Of a stretch of 28,107 nt of DNA, positions 13,309-19,940 are shown piece by piece. Origin of the DNA: a virus. Positions within the stretch are counted from its first letter, which is position 1. Each line of letters begins with the position of its first letter. The notes beneath the pieces were generated by a model. It did not search any database. It was not told the DNA's origin and worked only from the letters and a program-made list of their open reading frames with translations. The position numbers were made by a program, and so were the translations under genes. The stretch covers positions 2,120 to 30,226 of the IMG/VR virus record IMGVR_UViG_3300002231_000784; one strand, given 5' to 3'.

Positions 13309-13761
13309 TTATTTAAAGTTATGTTTTTTTAGAATCCCCTCTAATATCCCCCCGTTATTATCTAAGTGTTTTTGTATGGCATCTTTACTTAATTCATCAG
13401 CCTCTGTATTTTCCTCTCGTGGAATCCAATAGAATTTAATTTTTTTAAATTGACTTACTAAGTCTTGAGCCTCAGCATATAAAGGTTTTAAATTATTGGC
13501 TTTAACTTTAAATTTACCATTCATTTGTTCAACTACTAAATTACTATCTGTAGCACAAACAATATCTTTTATTTTTAGTTTTAGTGCCTCTTTTAAGCCT
13601 AACATTAATGCAAGATATTCTGCGTAATTATTAGTATTTTTATCAAGATATATAGCCTTTTTTGTTATAATTTTTAGGTTTTTATCTTTGATAACGAATC
13701 CTGCCCCAGCGTGTCCAGGGTTGCAAAGACTTGCACCATCGTGTAATAATAAGTAGCTCAT
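13309..13761 (-). CDS. rnhA: Ribonuclease HI
   Basis: A 150-residue RNase H fold with the four catalytic acids in order: Asp8 in LLHDGASL, Glu48 in NYAEYLAL, Asp72 in CATDSNLV and Asp122 in ENTEADELSK. It should cut RNA in RNA-DNA hybrids, removing primers or R-loops in phage replication. Length is typical for the single-domain enzyme without the basic handle found in some relatives. It sits in the replication/recombination operon between an HTH protein and the RecT-like gene. Confidence 0.88.
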   Translation of the reverse strand: MSYLLLHDGASLCNPGHAGAGFVIKDKNLKIITKKAIYLDKNTNNYAEYLALMLGLKEALKLKIKDIVCATDSNLVVEQMNGKFKVKANNLKPLYAEAQDLVSQFKKIKFYWIPREENTEADELSKDAIQKHLDNNGGILEGILKKHNFK

Positions 13762-13763
13762 AA

Positions 13764-13991
13764 TTATTTAGTTATTTTTCCTAGGTATCTATAAACGAAA
13801 GCACCTGGGATATATTTTTTAGTAATAGGGTTTTGTATTTGTTTTATTTCTATTTCGTAGTCTTTTCTAAGCTCGTGAATCCTTGCCCCATATCTATAAG
13901 ATATTTTGTTTAGAGCGTGTTGTGTAATCCATGAGCCTATTTGTAGTAATTTTAGTATCTGTTCTTTTTTTGATAATAATGTTACTTGCAT
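13764..13991 (-). CDS. Winged-helix DNA-binding protein (75 aa)
   Basis: Starts MQVTLLSKKEQILKLLQIGS. The pattern of helices with WITQHALNKISYRYGARIHE and LRKDYEIEIKQ matches phage helix-turn-helix 'wing' domains in which the first helices are followed by a recognition helix containing SYRYGARIHELR. It may regulate the early operon or help replication. It is two bases upstream of the RNase H gene. Confidence 0.65.
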   Translation of the reverse strand: MQVTLLSKKEQILKLLQIGSWITQHALNKISYRYGARIHELRKDYEIEIKQIQNPITKKYIPGAFVYRYLGKITK

Positions 13992-14024
13992 TTTAGTTTT
14001 TGTTATGAAGTAAAGTTTTTTAAT

Positions 14025-14273
14025 TTATCTCTGTATTAAAGTTGATAGTCCACCATTATAGCTATAATGTCTATTAAATGGGTGATTTGCAAATCCCTTA
14101 AAATGTATATTTAAGAAATCTGTTAACTCTTGAGTATTAATATTTGGATAAATTCCATTCTTTTTTCTACCACCAATCATAAAATATTGCTTTAATGTTC
14201 CTGTACATTTTCTAACTGATAAATTGAATCCGTTATCTTTTAGAAATTGTTGTACTTCTTTTGTAGTTTTCAT
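14025..14273 (-). CDS. Hypothetical protein (82 aa)
   Basis: Starts MKTTKEVQQFLKDNGFNLSV. Contains a basic central stretch (GRKKNGIYPNINTQ) and the tail HPFNRHYSYNGGLSTLIQR. It is the first gene after the gap holding a good leftward promoter, so it would be the first gene of that transcript. No family recognised. Confidence 0.55.
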   Translation of the reverse strand: MKTTKEVQQFLKDNGFNLSVRKCTGTLKQYFMIGGRKKNGIYPNINTQELTDFLNIHFKGFANHPFNRHYSYNGGLSTLIQR

Positions 14274-14362
14274 AGTAGTAAATTTAAGTGGTAAAGTTTT
14301 AGACTTCTAGCAGGTTATCCCGTTCTATTAGTTGTGGGCGTGTTTGCTTGTTGTCTGTAACT

Positions 14363-14391
14363 ATATTACTCCACTTTTTACATAATTGCAA
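14363..14391 (-). promoter_or_regulatory. Leftward sigma70-like promoter
   Basis: Read on the - strand: TTGCAA (14391-14386), 17 bases, TAATAT (14368-14363). It lies in a 145-base non-coding gap (14274-14418) between the excisionase-like gene and the 82-aa gene. Predicted start near 14356, giving a leader of about 80 bases. It would drive the recombination genes and all downstream small genes independently of the helicase promoter. I see nothing else firm in the gap. Confidence 0.55.
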
Positions 14392-14418
14392 GTAAAAAGA
14401 ATTAATTAAATAGAAATA

Positions 14419-14580
14419 CTATTGCATAAATTCATCAACCTGTTCTTGTGTTATTCTGATTCTTTTCTTTTCATCACCTGTGCCAAAGCGTTTAACATGA
14501 AGTTTATTTGTTCTTATCCATGTATAAATAGTCTGCTCATGGACTCCTAAATGATCTGCTAATTGTTGTACTGTGTACAT
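14419..14580 (-). CDS. Excisionase / MerR-like helix-turn-helix protein (53 aa)
   Basis: A 53-codon gene starting MYTVQQLADHLGVHEQTIYT. VQQLADHLGVHEQTIYTWIR is a clear helix-turn-helix of the excisionase (helix_turn_helix_17) type, followed by a wing KLHVKRFGTGDEKKRIRIT. Such proteins are excisionases or small regulators. No integrase is seen here, so a regulatory role for the neighbouring promoter is as likely as excision. Confidence 0.75.
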   Translation of the reverse strand: MYTVQQLADHLGVHEQTIYTWIRTNKLHVKRFGTGDEKKRIRITQEQVDEFMQ

Positions 14581-14582
14581 TT

Positions 14583-14888
14583 TTATAATTGGTTATATTT
14601 TAAATTTTTACCTTTTGATTTATTTATCGGGTATTTTTTTTCATTGATTTTTAATTTTCGTGCAATGATATTGTGAGCCTTCCACCCTTTAATATTACAC
14701 ATCTGATAACAATATATCATTACATCTGCTAATTCATCTTTTAATTCATTGTCATCTGGTGTTTTACCCCATTGAAATAACTCCAATAACTCGGCACTTT
14801 CAATTGATATTGATTCAGCTAAATTTCTAGGTGTATGAAATTGCAGCCAGTCTCTATCTTCTGTGAATTTTAAAATCTTATTTTGCAT
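14583..14888 (-). CDS. MazG-like nucleotide pyrophosphohydrolase (101 aa)
   Basis: A 101-residue all-alpha NTP pyrophosphohydrolase. It shows the family signature RDWLQFHTPRNLAESISIE, the acidic pair E30-x-x-E33 (ESAE), LFQW, and E52-x-x-D55 (DELAD) as the second metal-binding pair. It would hydrolyse NTPs or dNTPs to monophosphates, possibly cleaning the pool or lowering (p)ppGpp-type signals in the host. Start and helicase stop share one base in TAATG, implying coupling. Confidence 0.85.
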   Translation of the reverse strand: MQNKILKFTEDRDWLQFHTPRNLAESISIESAELLELFQWGKTPDDNELKDELADVMIYCYQMCNIKGWKAHNIIARKLKINEKKYPINKSKGKNLKYNQL

Positions 14889-17659
14889 TATAATGGTATA
14901 GTTAATTGCTGTTTAATATTACAAGCTCTTTCAAGATTTAAAACAGCTTGATCGTAATATGATTTTTTAAGCTCTATCCCTATAAAATTCCTTCCACATT
15001 CAAGACTTACATATCCCTCTGAGCCTATGCCCATGAAAGGACTAAGAACAATATCGCCTGGGTTAGACCATAAATAAACAGCCCTACGGATAACATCAAG
15101 CTGTAATGGGCAAATATGCTTTTCATCTTTATCTTCCCTTGCACTCTTTTTTTGTAGTGTTTCACTAACATTTATATCCATCCAAACTGGACTAGCATAT
15201 TTTTGCCATATCTCAACAGGAAAATCATCTGCTGTATGTGTTATAGGCTCTTTATTTTCTCCTGGTTTTTTGAATGTGAGTAAATATTCAGCATATCCTT
15301 GTGCTGATCTCGCACTATCTTTTTTTACCTGCTTATGTAGCAATGTTAATGCTTTTGTTCGTTGCATTTGGACTACTGGGTCTTTCCAAATTGTAACTTC
15401 TGCATGAAATATAAATCCTGCTTTTTGGAATATCCTTATTAAATCCCCTCTAAAATCCTTCATTCCTATAAATCCGTCTTTAAACTTTTTATAACTTAAA
15501 TTCATACAATGCACACTCATATTTCTACCTTCTTTTAATGTTCTGAATAAATCTTTTGCCAGAAATTCAAAATGCTTATAAAACTCCTGGTCATTTTTAC
15601 TATTACCCATATCACGATCTGAATTTGAATAAGTATACAGATCTGAAAATGGGGGGCTATAAATCATAAAATCAATACTATTGTCTTTTATGCTTTTTAT
15701 TTTTTCTACGCTATCACCTAATATAGCAGTGAATCTATCATGTTTTTGTATATCTTCCATATAAATGTTTTTAGTTTGTTTAAAATTAAAAAATGTTTTA
15801 ACTGAATTAATAATCTGACTACTCATTTCCTCGTGCTTTTTTTCTTTTGATTCTATTGTTTCTATTGTAGATAATTCACGTTCATTTATAACAACATAAA
15901 TATCCACTTTTTCTTTCTGCCCGAATCGCCAGCAACGTCTTATTGATTGATAATATCCCTCATAACTGAATGATATACCGCAGAATATCATATTATGGCA
16001 ATTCTGTAGATTTAAACCAAATCCAAACATTTTTGCTTTACTGACTATATTCCTTTCCCCTGATTTATGACCGCAAATACAAAATTGCTCGTTCCAATAA
16101 TTCTGTATTATCATTAAAATTTCCGAGTCCAAAGTTACATTTAGAACATAGCAATCCTCTGATATTTCCTTTTGAGTGGCAATGATCGACGAATAATCTA
16201 TCTTTTCCATTTGATTTTCCACAAATTGCACATTTATTTTTTTGATTTTCGCACATTTTATTATATTCAGTAAGTGTAATTCCGTATTTTTTAAGTCTTT
16301 GATTAAGTTTAGTTTTAGGATTTCTTTTTGTAGTTTCTCTAGCTGATCTTTTACATTTCTCTCTAAATTCCGAATCAGTTTTATATCTTTCTCGTCGTTT
16401 AGCATTCCACACTTTAATTCTATATTCTGCACGCTGTTTTCTAAGTCGTTCTTTATTTTTGAGATTATATTTTTTATTATATTCTCTTCTGCGCTCTTTG
16501 TGTTTTTTCTCATATTCAATTGATTCTCGTAAGCGTTTATCACGATTTTTTCTATAATATTTTTGCCAATATGTGAGTGATTCTTCTTCCACCTTGCCAG
16601 TTTACCACGAAACAAATTTGAATTGCAAATACATTTATTTCCAATAAACCACTCTATTGCTTGCACCTTATATTCATCTGTGTCACTTCCACTTACATTT
16701 ATACAATTTGGTATAAGCTTTTCTAACAGATTCCCCTCATCATTAAATTGACACCAAATAAGCCATTGTTCATCTGGTTTTGACCTAATGAGTTCAGCGG
16801 TTTTTTTACATCTCTCTTCAAGTGATTCTTTTTGACTTTTTCTTACTTCACTCATTCCAGCTGCAGGCATAGAAAATAAAGTCTCTTTATTTTCTGATTT
16901 ATCCTCTAATATAACATTATGGACTGTTTTTTCGGGTAGTATAAACTTTGAGCCATCAAAACCTAGATCATCTGGAGTAGCAAGCATTACAGCCCACGAA
17001 CCTACAAATTGCCAGAACTCGGATTCAGCATGCTTTTTAAGACGCCAATCACCTACATTACTAGCGTCATTAATAAAGAACATAGATAACATTTCATTTC
17101 TACCCATTACATTTAAAAACTCGCAATGATTGCCAAGCTCGGTATAATCATTTGGGCTAGGTGTAGCTGTACATGCAAGTTTATATTTTGTTTTTTCAAA
17201 TTTTGCCAATAATGATTGTGTTGTTTTGCCTGTGAATGATTTTAAAATACTAGACTCATCAAGCACTATACCGTCAAATTGTGTACAGTCGAACTTATCC
17301 AGTTTTTCATAATTAGTAATGTTTATACCATTTATAATATCTTCATCTGTCTTTGCGACATTAACATTTACTCCAAATTTTTTACCTTCTCTTTTTGTTT
17401 GTAATGATACAGCAAGCGGGGCAACTATTAATATTTTACCCCCTGTTTTTTTATGAACCTGATTAGCCCATTCTAATTGCATAGGTGTTTTACCTAGTCC
17501 ACAATCTGCAAAAATGGCGGACTTGCCACGCTTTAAACTCCATTTGACTATTGCCTTTTGAAAATCAAAAAGCATTGGATTAAGCTCGGATTCATTAACA
17601 TCGAATCCTGCATTGGCTAGATTAAATTTTTTATTTTGTAAAAATTCTTTATAATTCAT
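14888..17659 (-). CDS. SNF2-like helicase fused to N4/N6 DNA methyltransferase, with an in-frame insert
   Basis: A 923-residue fusion. The N-terminal helicase shows Walker A DCGLGKT (52-58), DESS (134-137), TATPSPND (164-171), and, after the insert, MFGFGLNLQ and the arginine motif QSIRRCWRFGQ (571-581). The methyltransferase (from ~634) has the motif IV box DFMIYSPPF (663-671) and a C-terminal AdoMet motif PFMGIGSEG (874-882), a beta-class order. Such helicase-methylase fusions occur in phages and may unwind and methylate DNA against restriction. Residues ~343-526 are a Lys/Asn/Ile-rich insertion between helicase motifs that coincides with the nested nuclease gene. Removing it restores NKCICGHKSGERN. 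The start context is ATAACACCATG. Confidence 0.85.
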   Translation of the reverse strand: MNYKEFLQNKKFNLANAGFDVNESELNPMLFDFQKAIVKWSLKRGKSAIFADCGLGKTPMQLEWANQVHKKTGGKILIVAPLAVSLQTKREGKKFGVNVNVAKTDEDIINGINITNYEKLDKFDCTQFDGIVLDESSILKSFTGKTTQSLLAKFEKTKYKLACTATPSPNDYTELGNHCEFLNVMGRNEMLSMFFINDASNVGDWRLKKHAESEFWQFVGSWAVMLATPDDLGFDGSKFILPEKTVHNVILEDKSENKETLFSMPAAGMSEVRKSQKESLEERCKKTAELIRSKPDEQWLIWCQFNDEGNLLEKLIPNCINVSGSDTDEYKVQAIEWFIGNKCICNSNLFRGKLARWKKNHSHIGKNIIEKIVINAYENQLNMRKNTKSAEENIIKNIISKIKNDLENSVQNIELKCGMLNDEKDIKLIRNLERNVKDQLEKLQKEILKLNLIKDLKNTELHLLNIIKCAKIKKINVQFVENQMEKIDYSSIIATQKEISEDCYVLNVTLDSEILMIIQNYWNEQFCICGHKSGERNIVSKAKMFGFGLNLQNCHNMIFCGISFSYEGYYQSIRRCWRFGQKEKVDIYVVINERELSTIETIESKEKKHEEMSSQIINSVKTFFNFKQTKNIYMEDIQKHDRFTAILGDSVEKIKSIKDNSIDFMIYSPPFSDLYTYSNSDRDMGNSKNDQEFYKHFEFLAKDLFRTLKEGRNMSVHCMNLSYKKFKDGFIGMKDFRGDLIRIFQKAGFIFHAEVTIWKDPVVQMQRTKALTLLHKQVKKDSARSAQGYAEYLLTFKKPGENKEPITHTADDFPVEIWQKYASPVWMDINVSETLQKKSAREDKDEKHICPLQLDVIRRAVYLWSNPGDIVLSPFMGIGSEGYVSLECGRNFIGIELKKSYYDQAVLNLERACNIKQQLTIPL
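16065..16592 (-). CDS. Endonuclease VII-like HNH protein nested in the helicase gene
   Basis: A 175-residue frame, GTG start, inside the helicase-methylase gene in another frame. The C-terminal domain matches recombination endonuclease VII: YGITLTEYNKMCENQKNKC, zinc Cys pairs C121/C124 and C149/C152, VDHCH (135-139) as the metal and catalytic His-Asp site, and LLCSKCNFGLGNFNDN. The N-terminal ~100 residues are an Arg/Lys-rich helix often found in mobile members. The family cuts DNA branches or acts as homing nuclease. It fills nearly the whole 552-base insert, leaving no room for an intron core. Translation must start internally. Confidence 0.8.
   Translation of the reverse strand: MEEESLTYWQKYYRKNRDKRLRESIEYEKKHKERRREYNKKYNLKNKERLRKQRAEYRIKVWNAKRRERYKTDSEFREKCKRSARETTKRNPKTKLNQRLKKYGITLTEYNKMCENQKNKCAICGKSNGKDRLFVDHCHSKGNIRGLLCSKCNFGLGNFNDNTELLERAILYLRS
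16073..16633 (-). mobile_element. Insertion carrying the endonuclease VII-like gene, bounded by a 9-bp direct repeat
   Basis: On the - strand TGTATTTGC occurs at 16633-16625 and again at 16081-16073. The copies are 552 bases apart, exactly 184 codons. Deleting one repeat plus the interior rejoins the helicase frame without gap (GGAAATAAA-TGTATTTGC-GGTCATAAA). The insert has 528 coding bases for the nuclease and few others. Duplication could be a target-site duplication or a microhomology joint. The helicase frame is open throughout. Confidence 0.7.
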
Positions 17660-17726
17660 GGTGTTATTTTTATGTTACAGCAAGTAGTTTATCATAATAT
17701 AATTGAAAAAGCAATACTAAAATGTA

Positions 17727-17755
17727 TTTACATTTAATAAAATATTTGATATAAT
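17727..17755 (+). promoter_or_regulatory. Rightward promoter P1 (TTTACA-17-TATAAT)
   Basis: TTTACA at 17727-17732 and consensus TATAAT at 17750-17755 are separated by 17 bases in the divergent gap between the helicase and HNH genes. Predicted start near 17762, leaving a leader of about 88 bases before the HNH gene. The whole 29-base element is nearly repeated at 27290-27319, before the protease gene, suggesting one common factor recognises both. A good leftward promoter for the helicase gene was not found by eye in this gap. Confidence 0.65.
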
Positions 17756-17791
17756 GTTTTTTGTTCACCCAATCCACTAACAAAAACTATG

Positions 17792-17843
17792 ATAATATTA
17801 AATCTATACATCTATTGACATCTATATAAAAGTTTAATATTAT
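17792..17843 (+). promoter_or_regulatory. Rightward promoter P2 with flanking inverted repeat (operator-like)
   Basis: TTGACA at 17815-17820, 17 bases, TATTAT at 17838-17843; the ATG of the HNH gene is six bases further on, so the transcript would be leaderless. An 11-bp inverted repeat, ATAATATTAAA (17792-17802) with TTTAATATTAT (17833-17843), encloses the promoter and covers the -10. Three ATCTAT copies lie between (17802, 17810, 17820). This looks like a regulator binding region, perhaps the early switch, but no bound protein is known. Confidence 0.6.
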
Positions 17844-17849
17844 TAAGGC

Positions 17850-18347
17850 ATGAAAAGAAATAAAAAAGGACAATTCATCAAAGGCTCTAATGGTAATACA
17901 TTTGAGGGATTCGGAGTATGGTATGACAAAAAAGGGTATCCTAAAATATGTATTAATGGGAAAGATATAAATATTCATGTATATGTTTGGGAACGTATTA
18001 ATGGTACAAAACCTAAAGGATACGAAATCCATCACAAAGACTTTAATAAAAAAAATTATAATTTAGATAATTTAGAACTTCTCACAAATTCAGATCATCA
18101 AAAAATCCATGCTGGATGGGTTAGAGAAAATGGAGTTTGGATATTAAAACCATGCAAGGATTGTGAACAAAAACTGCCACTAGACAAATTTTATCAACGA
18201 AAAGGTCTAACACCTTCCAATAGGTGTATAGAATGTTCTAGTTTATATTTTAAAAAAAGAAATACTAGTGAATATAAAATAAAGAGAAAAAAGTACATGA
18301 AGGAATATTATAAACTTAACAAATCCAAATGGTTGACAAAAGGTTAA
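17850..18347 (+). CDS. HNH homing-type endonuclease with C-terminal zinc ribbon
   Basis: A 165-residue protein: N-terminal NUMOD-like beta domain (GQFIKGSN; KKGYPKICINGKDINIHVYV), an HNH core GYEIHHKDFNKKNYNLDNLE with His61/His62 and Asn positions, then HQKIHAGW. A zinc ribbon follows (CKDC at 102-105; CIEC at 126-129) before a basic tail. This layout is that of free-standing phage HNH homing nucleases. The gene sits directly upstream of, and overlaps by 19 bases, the C5 methyltransferase. It probably entered there as a mobile gene. Confidence 0.82.
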   Translation: MKRNKKGQFIKGSNGNTFEGFGVWYDKKGYPKICINGKDINIHVYVWERINGTKPKGYEIHHKDFNKKNYNLDNLELLTNSDHQKIHAGWVRENGVWILKPCKDCEQKLPLDKFYQRKGLTPSNRCIECSSLYFKKRNTSEYKIKRKKYMKEYYKLNKSKWLTKG

Positions 18348-18969
18348 AAGTATTGAATTGCTACTGCGGAGTTGGAGGCAATAGAAAACTTTGGAATAAT
18401 GTTGAAGTTACAGCTATTGAATTTAATCCACAAATAGCAGCTATTTATCAAGACTTCTTTCCAGATGATGAAGTTATTGTAGCGGACGCTCATCAATATC
18501 TTTTAGATCATTTTAAAGAGTTTGACTTTATTTGGTCAAGTCCTCCTTGTCCGACTCATTCAGACATTAGAAGATGTGGAGTACAAAAAGGGCAATATGA
18601 AGCAAAATATCCGGATATGAAATTGTACGAGGAAATAATACTATTACAACATTTTGCACCAAAAGAATGTAAATGGATAGTGGAAAATGTAAAACCTTAT
18701 TATAAACCTTTAATCCCCTGCAAAGGAATTAGAAAGGCATTTGTTCTGGACTAATTTTGATATCACATACAGAAAAATACATGACGACAGAAGGCATAGT
18801 GATATACATGGCTCTAAGCCTGTTTATGGATTTGATCTTAAAAGTTATACAGGTATTGATAAGCGTAAAACTCTACCGGAATATGGTAAATCCGGAACTC
18901 GGATTATATATATTTAATGAAGCTTTTAATAAGCCTACTAAACAATTTGAACAACAAACATTATTATAA
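18329..18969 (+). pseudogene. DNA cytosine-5 methyltransferase broken by two +1 frameshifts
   Basis: The first 130 codons encode a C5 methyltransferase: AdoMet motif GVGGN (14-18), catalytic WSSPPCPTHS with Cys74, and ENV (119-121). The reading frame is then lost. Motif-like sequence continues in the next frame (a KELERHLFWTNFDI-like stretch, then GSKPVYGFDLKSYTGIDKRK). It shifts again to RNMVNPELGLYIFNEAFN up to 18969. The breaks fit one extra C in CCCC at 18715-18718 and one extra C at 18876-18877. With both removed, a single protein of about 213 residues results, typical for short phage C5 enzymes. Either an inactivated gene or two sequencing errors. Confidence 0.75.
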
Positions 18970-18984
18970 TTTAATCCTAACACC

Positions 18985-19356
18985 ATGAAAAATAAAAATC
19001 GTAGAATGTTTAAACTACCACCATTAAAAAATATGATAAAAATATCTGAAGACAAACTATTTTCATCAAAAATGTTATCTAAGGAAGGTTGGAAACAATT
19101 AAATGAAGTAGTGCCAAGGAGAAAATATAGGCATGCGGATTGTGAAAAGCTTGCAGATGGGCTTGTAGAATTTATTGAAATTTGGCTAGATAATAATGAT
19201 TATTTTATAGATTTCTATAACTTTGATATAAAGCAATTAAAAAGTGGCACAGTTTTTATTTACTATGATGATGTTATAGATAAATATAGATATTATAGAG
19301 GTAATTTAGAAGATGATTTAACTACTAGATTTTCCGAGTATTTACTAGGAGATTAA
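18985..19356 (+). CDS. Hypothetical protein (123 aa)
   Basis: Starts MKNKNRRMFKLPPLKNMIKI in the AACACCATG context. N-terminal basic stretch, then an acidic, aromatic body (EIWLDNNDYFIDFYNFDIKQ; TVFIYYDDVIDKYRYYRG). No family recognised. It begins 16 bases after the methyltransferase remnant and is followed by two more small unknown genes. Confidence 0.6.
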   Translation: MKNKNRRMFKLPPLKNMIKISEDKLFSSKMLSKEGWKQLNEVVPRRKYRHADCEKLADGLVEFIEIWLDNNDYFIDFYNFDIKQLKSGTVFIYYDDVIDKYRYYRGNLEDDLTTRFSEYLLGD

Positions 19357-19358
19357 AA

Positions 19359-19565
19359 ATGGACGTATACAAAAATTATGATAGACAAGCAAATTGGAGA
19401 TATTCCAATCAATTACTATTCAGGAAAACAGAAAAAATTGTTGATAATAACCAGATGTACGAAACACAACAAGGACTATTCAAATTTAACGATTGCTATT
19501 TAACTTTTAGTGATTATATAAGGGCTAAAATCTTCTATGATTACTGGGGATATACTAATATTTAA
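19359..19565 (+). CDS. Hypothetical protein (68 aa) with a Shine-Dalgarno
   Basis: Starts MDVYKNYDRQANWRYSNQLL. Unusually for this window, AGGAG at 19347-19351 lies seven bases before the ATG. It overlaps the last codons of the preceding gene, so it could be fortuitous. The protein is aromatic and Asn/Gln-rich (QGLFKFNDCYLTFSDYIRAK). Function unknown. Confidence 0.55.
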   Translation: MDVYKNYDRQANWRYSNQLLFRKTEKIVDNNQMYETQQGLFKFNDCYLTFSDYIRAKIFYDYWGYTNI

Positions 19566-19575
19566 CTTTAAAATT

Positions 19576-19785
19576 ATGAAAAAAACAATCCCAATCACGC
19601 TACATTTTAATCCTGGTATTATTATAGGAAAAATAGAGATTGAAGAAAAATATTTAAACAAAATACCAGGGATGACATTAGCACCTGCGATTATAAAAAG
19701 GGATAATGGAGAAAAAGATATTGTAGAATTATCATTGGTATATACTAAGAATTATATTGAAGCTTTTAAATATGAACATAAATAA
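19576..19785 (+). CDS. Hypothetical protein (69 aa)
   Basis: Start set at MKKTIPITLHFNPGIIIGKI (19576), which has the usual AAAATTATG context; the longer frame from 19537 begins inside the previous gene. A beta-rich small protein (EEKYLNKIPGMTLAPAIIKR). Last gene before the promoter and leader of the replication initiator. Function unknown. Confidence 0.55.
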   Translation: MKKTIPITLHFNPGIIIGKIEIEEKYLNKIPGMTLAPAIIKRDNGEKDIVELSLVYTKNYIEAFKYEHK

Positions 19786-19787
19786 AC

Positions 19788-19816
19788 TTTACTTTTCAAA
19801 ATAAAAGGAGTAAAAT
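19788..19816 (+). promoter_or_regulatory. Promoter for the replication initiator
   Basis: TTTACT (19788-19793), 17 bases, TAAAAT (19811-19816). Predicted start near 19823, so the transcript leader (about 118 bases) would begin about ten bases before the interlocked inverted repeats at 19834-19938 and consist mostly of them. Confidence 0.5.
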
Positions 19817-19833
19817 AGATAATACTAAATACT

Positions 19834-19938
19834 TACCCCGCAAAAAATGTTTAAATTAGATTATTACAATACCGCCATTACTAGCTCTTTGCGGGGTATT
19901 TTTGGTAATGGCGGTATTGAAGTAATTTAACCCCGCAA
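19834..19938 (+). promoter_or_regulatory. Interlocked inverted repeats (A-B-A'-B'-A'') before the replication initiator
   Basis: A, TACCCCGCAAA (19834-19844), is complementary over 11 bases to A', TTTGCGGGGTA (19888-19898). B, CAATACCGCCATTAC (19867-19881), is complementary over 15 bases to B', GTAATGGCGGTATTG (19905-19919). A third A copy, ACCCCGCAA (A'', 19930-19938), ends two bases before the ATG at 19941. The order A-B-A'-B' cannot form two nested hairpins; it is a pseudoknot order, and A and A'' compete for A'. The elements are GC-rich within very AT-rich DNA. As RNA this could gate translation of the initiator; as DNA it could be a set of operator or replication sites. Confidence 0.7.
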
Positions 19939-19940
19939 TA

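Noticed and set aside
16073-16633. Group I intron or intein in the helicase gene
   Set aside because: The nuclease frame fills the insert, leaving no room for an intron core; no intein splice blocks (N-terminal Cys block, C-terminal His-Asn) are seen at the borders.
18757-18969. Separate 70-aa gene after the methyltransferase
   Set aside because: Its second half is the frameshifted C terminus of the methyltransferase (RNMVNPELGLYIF), so it is not an independent gene.
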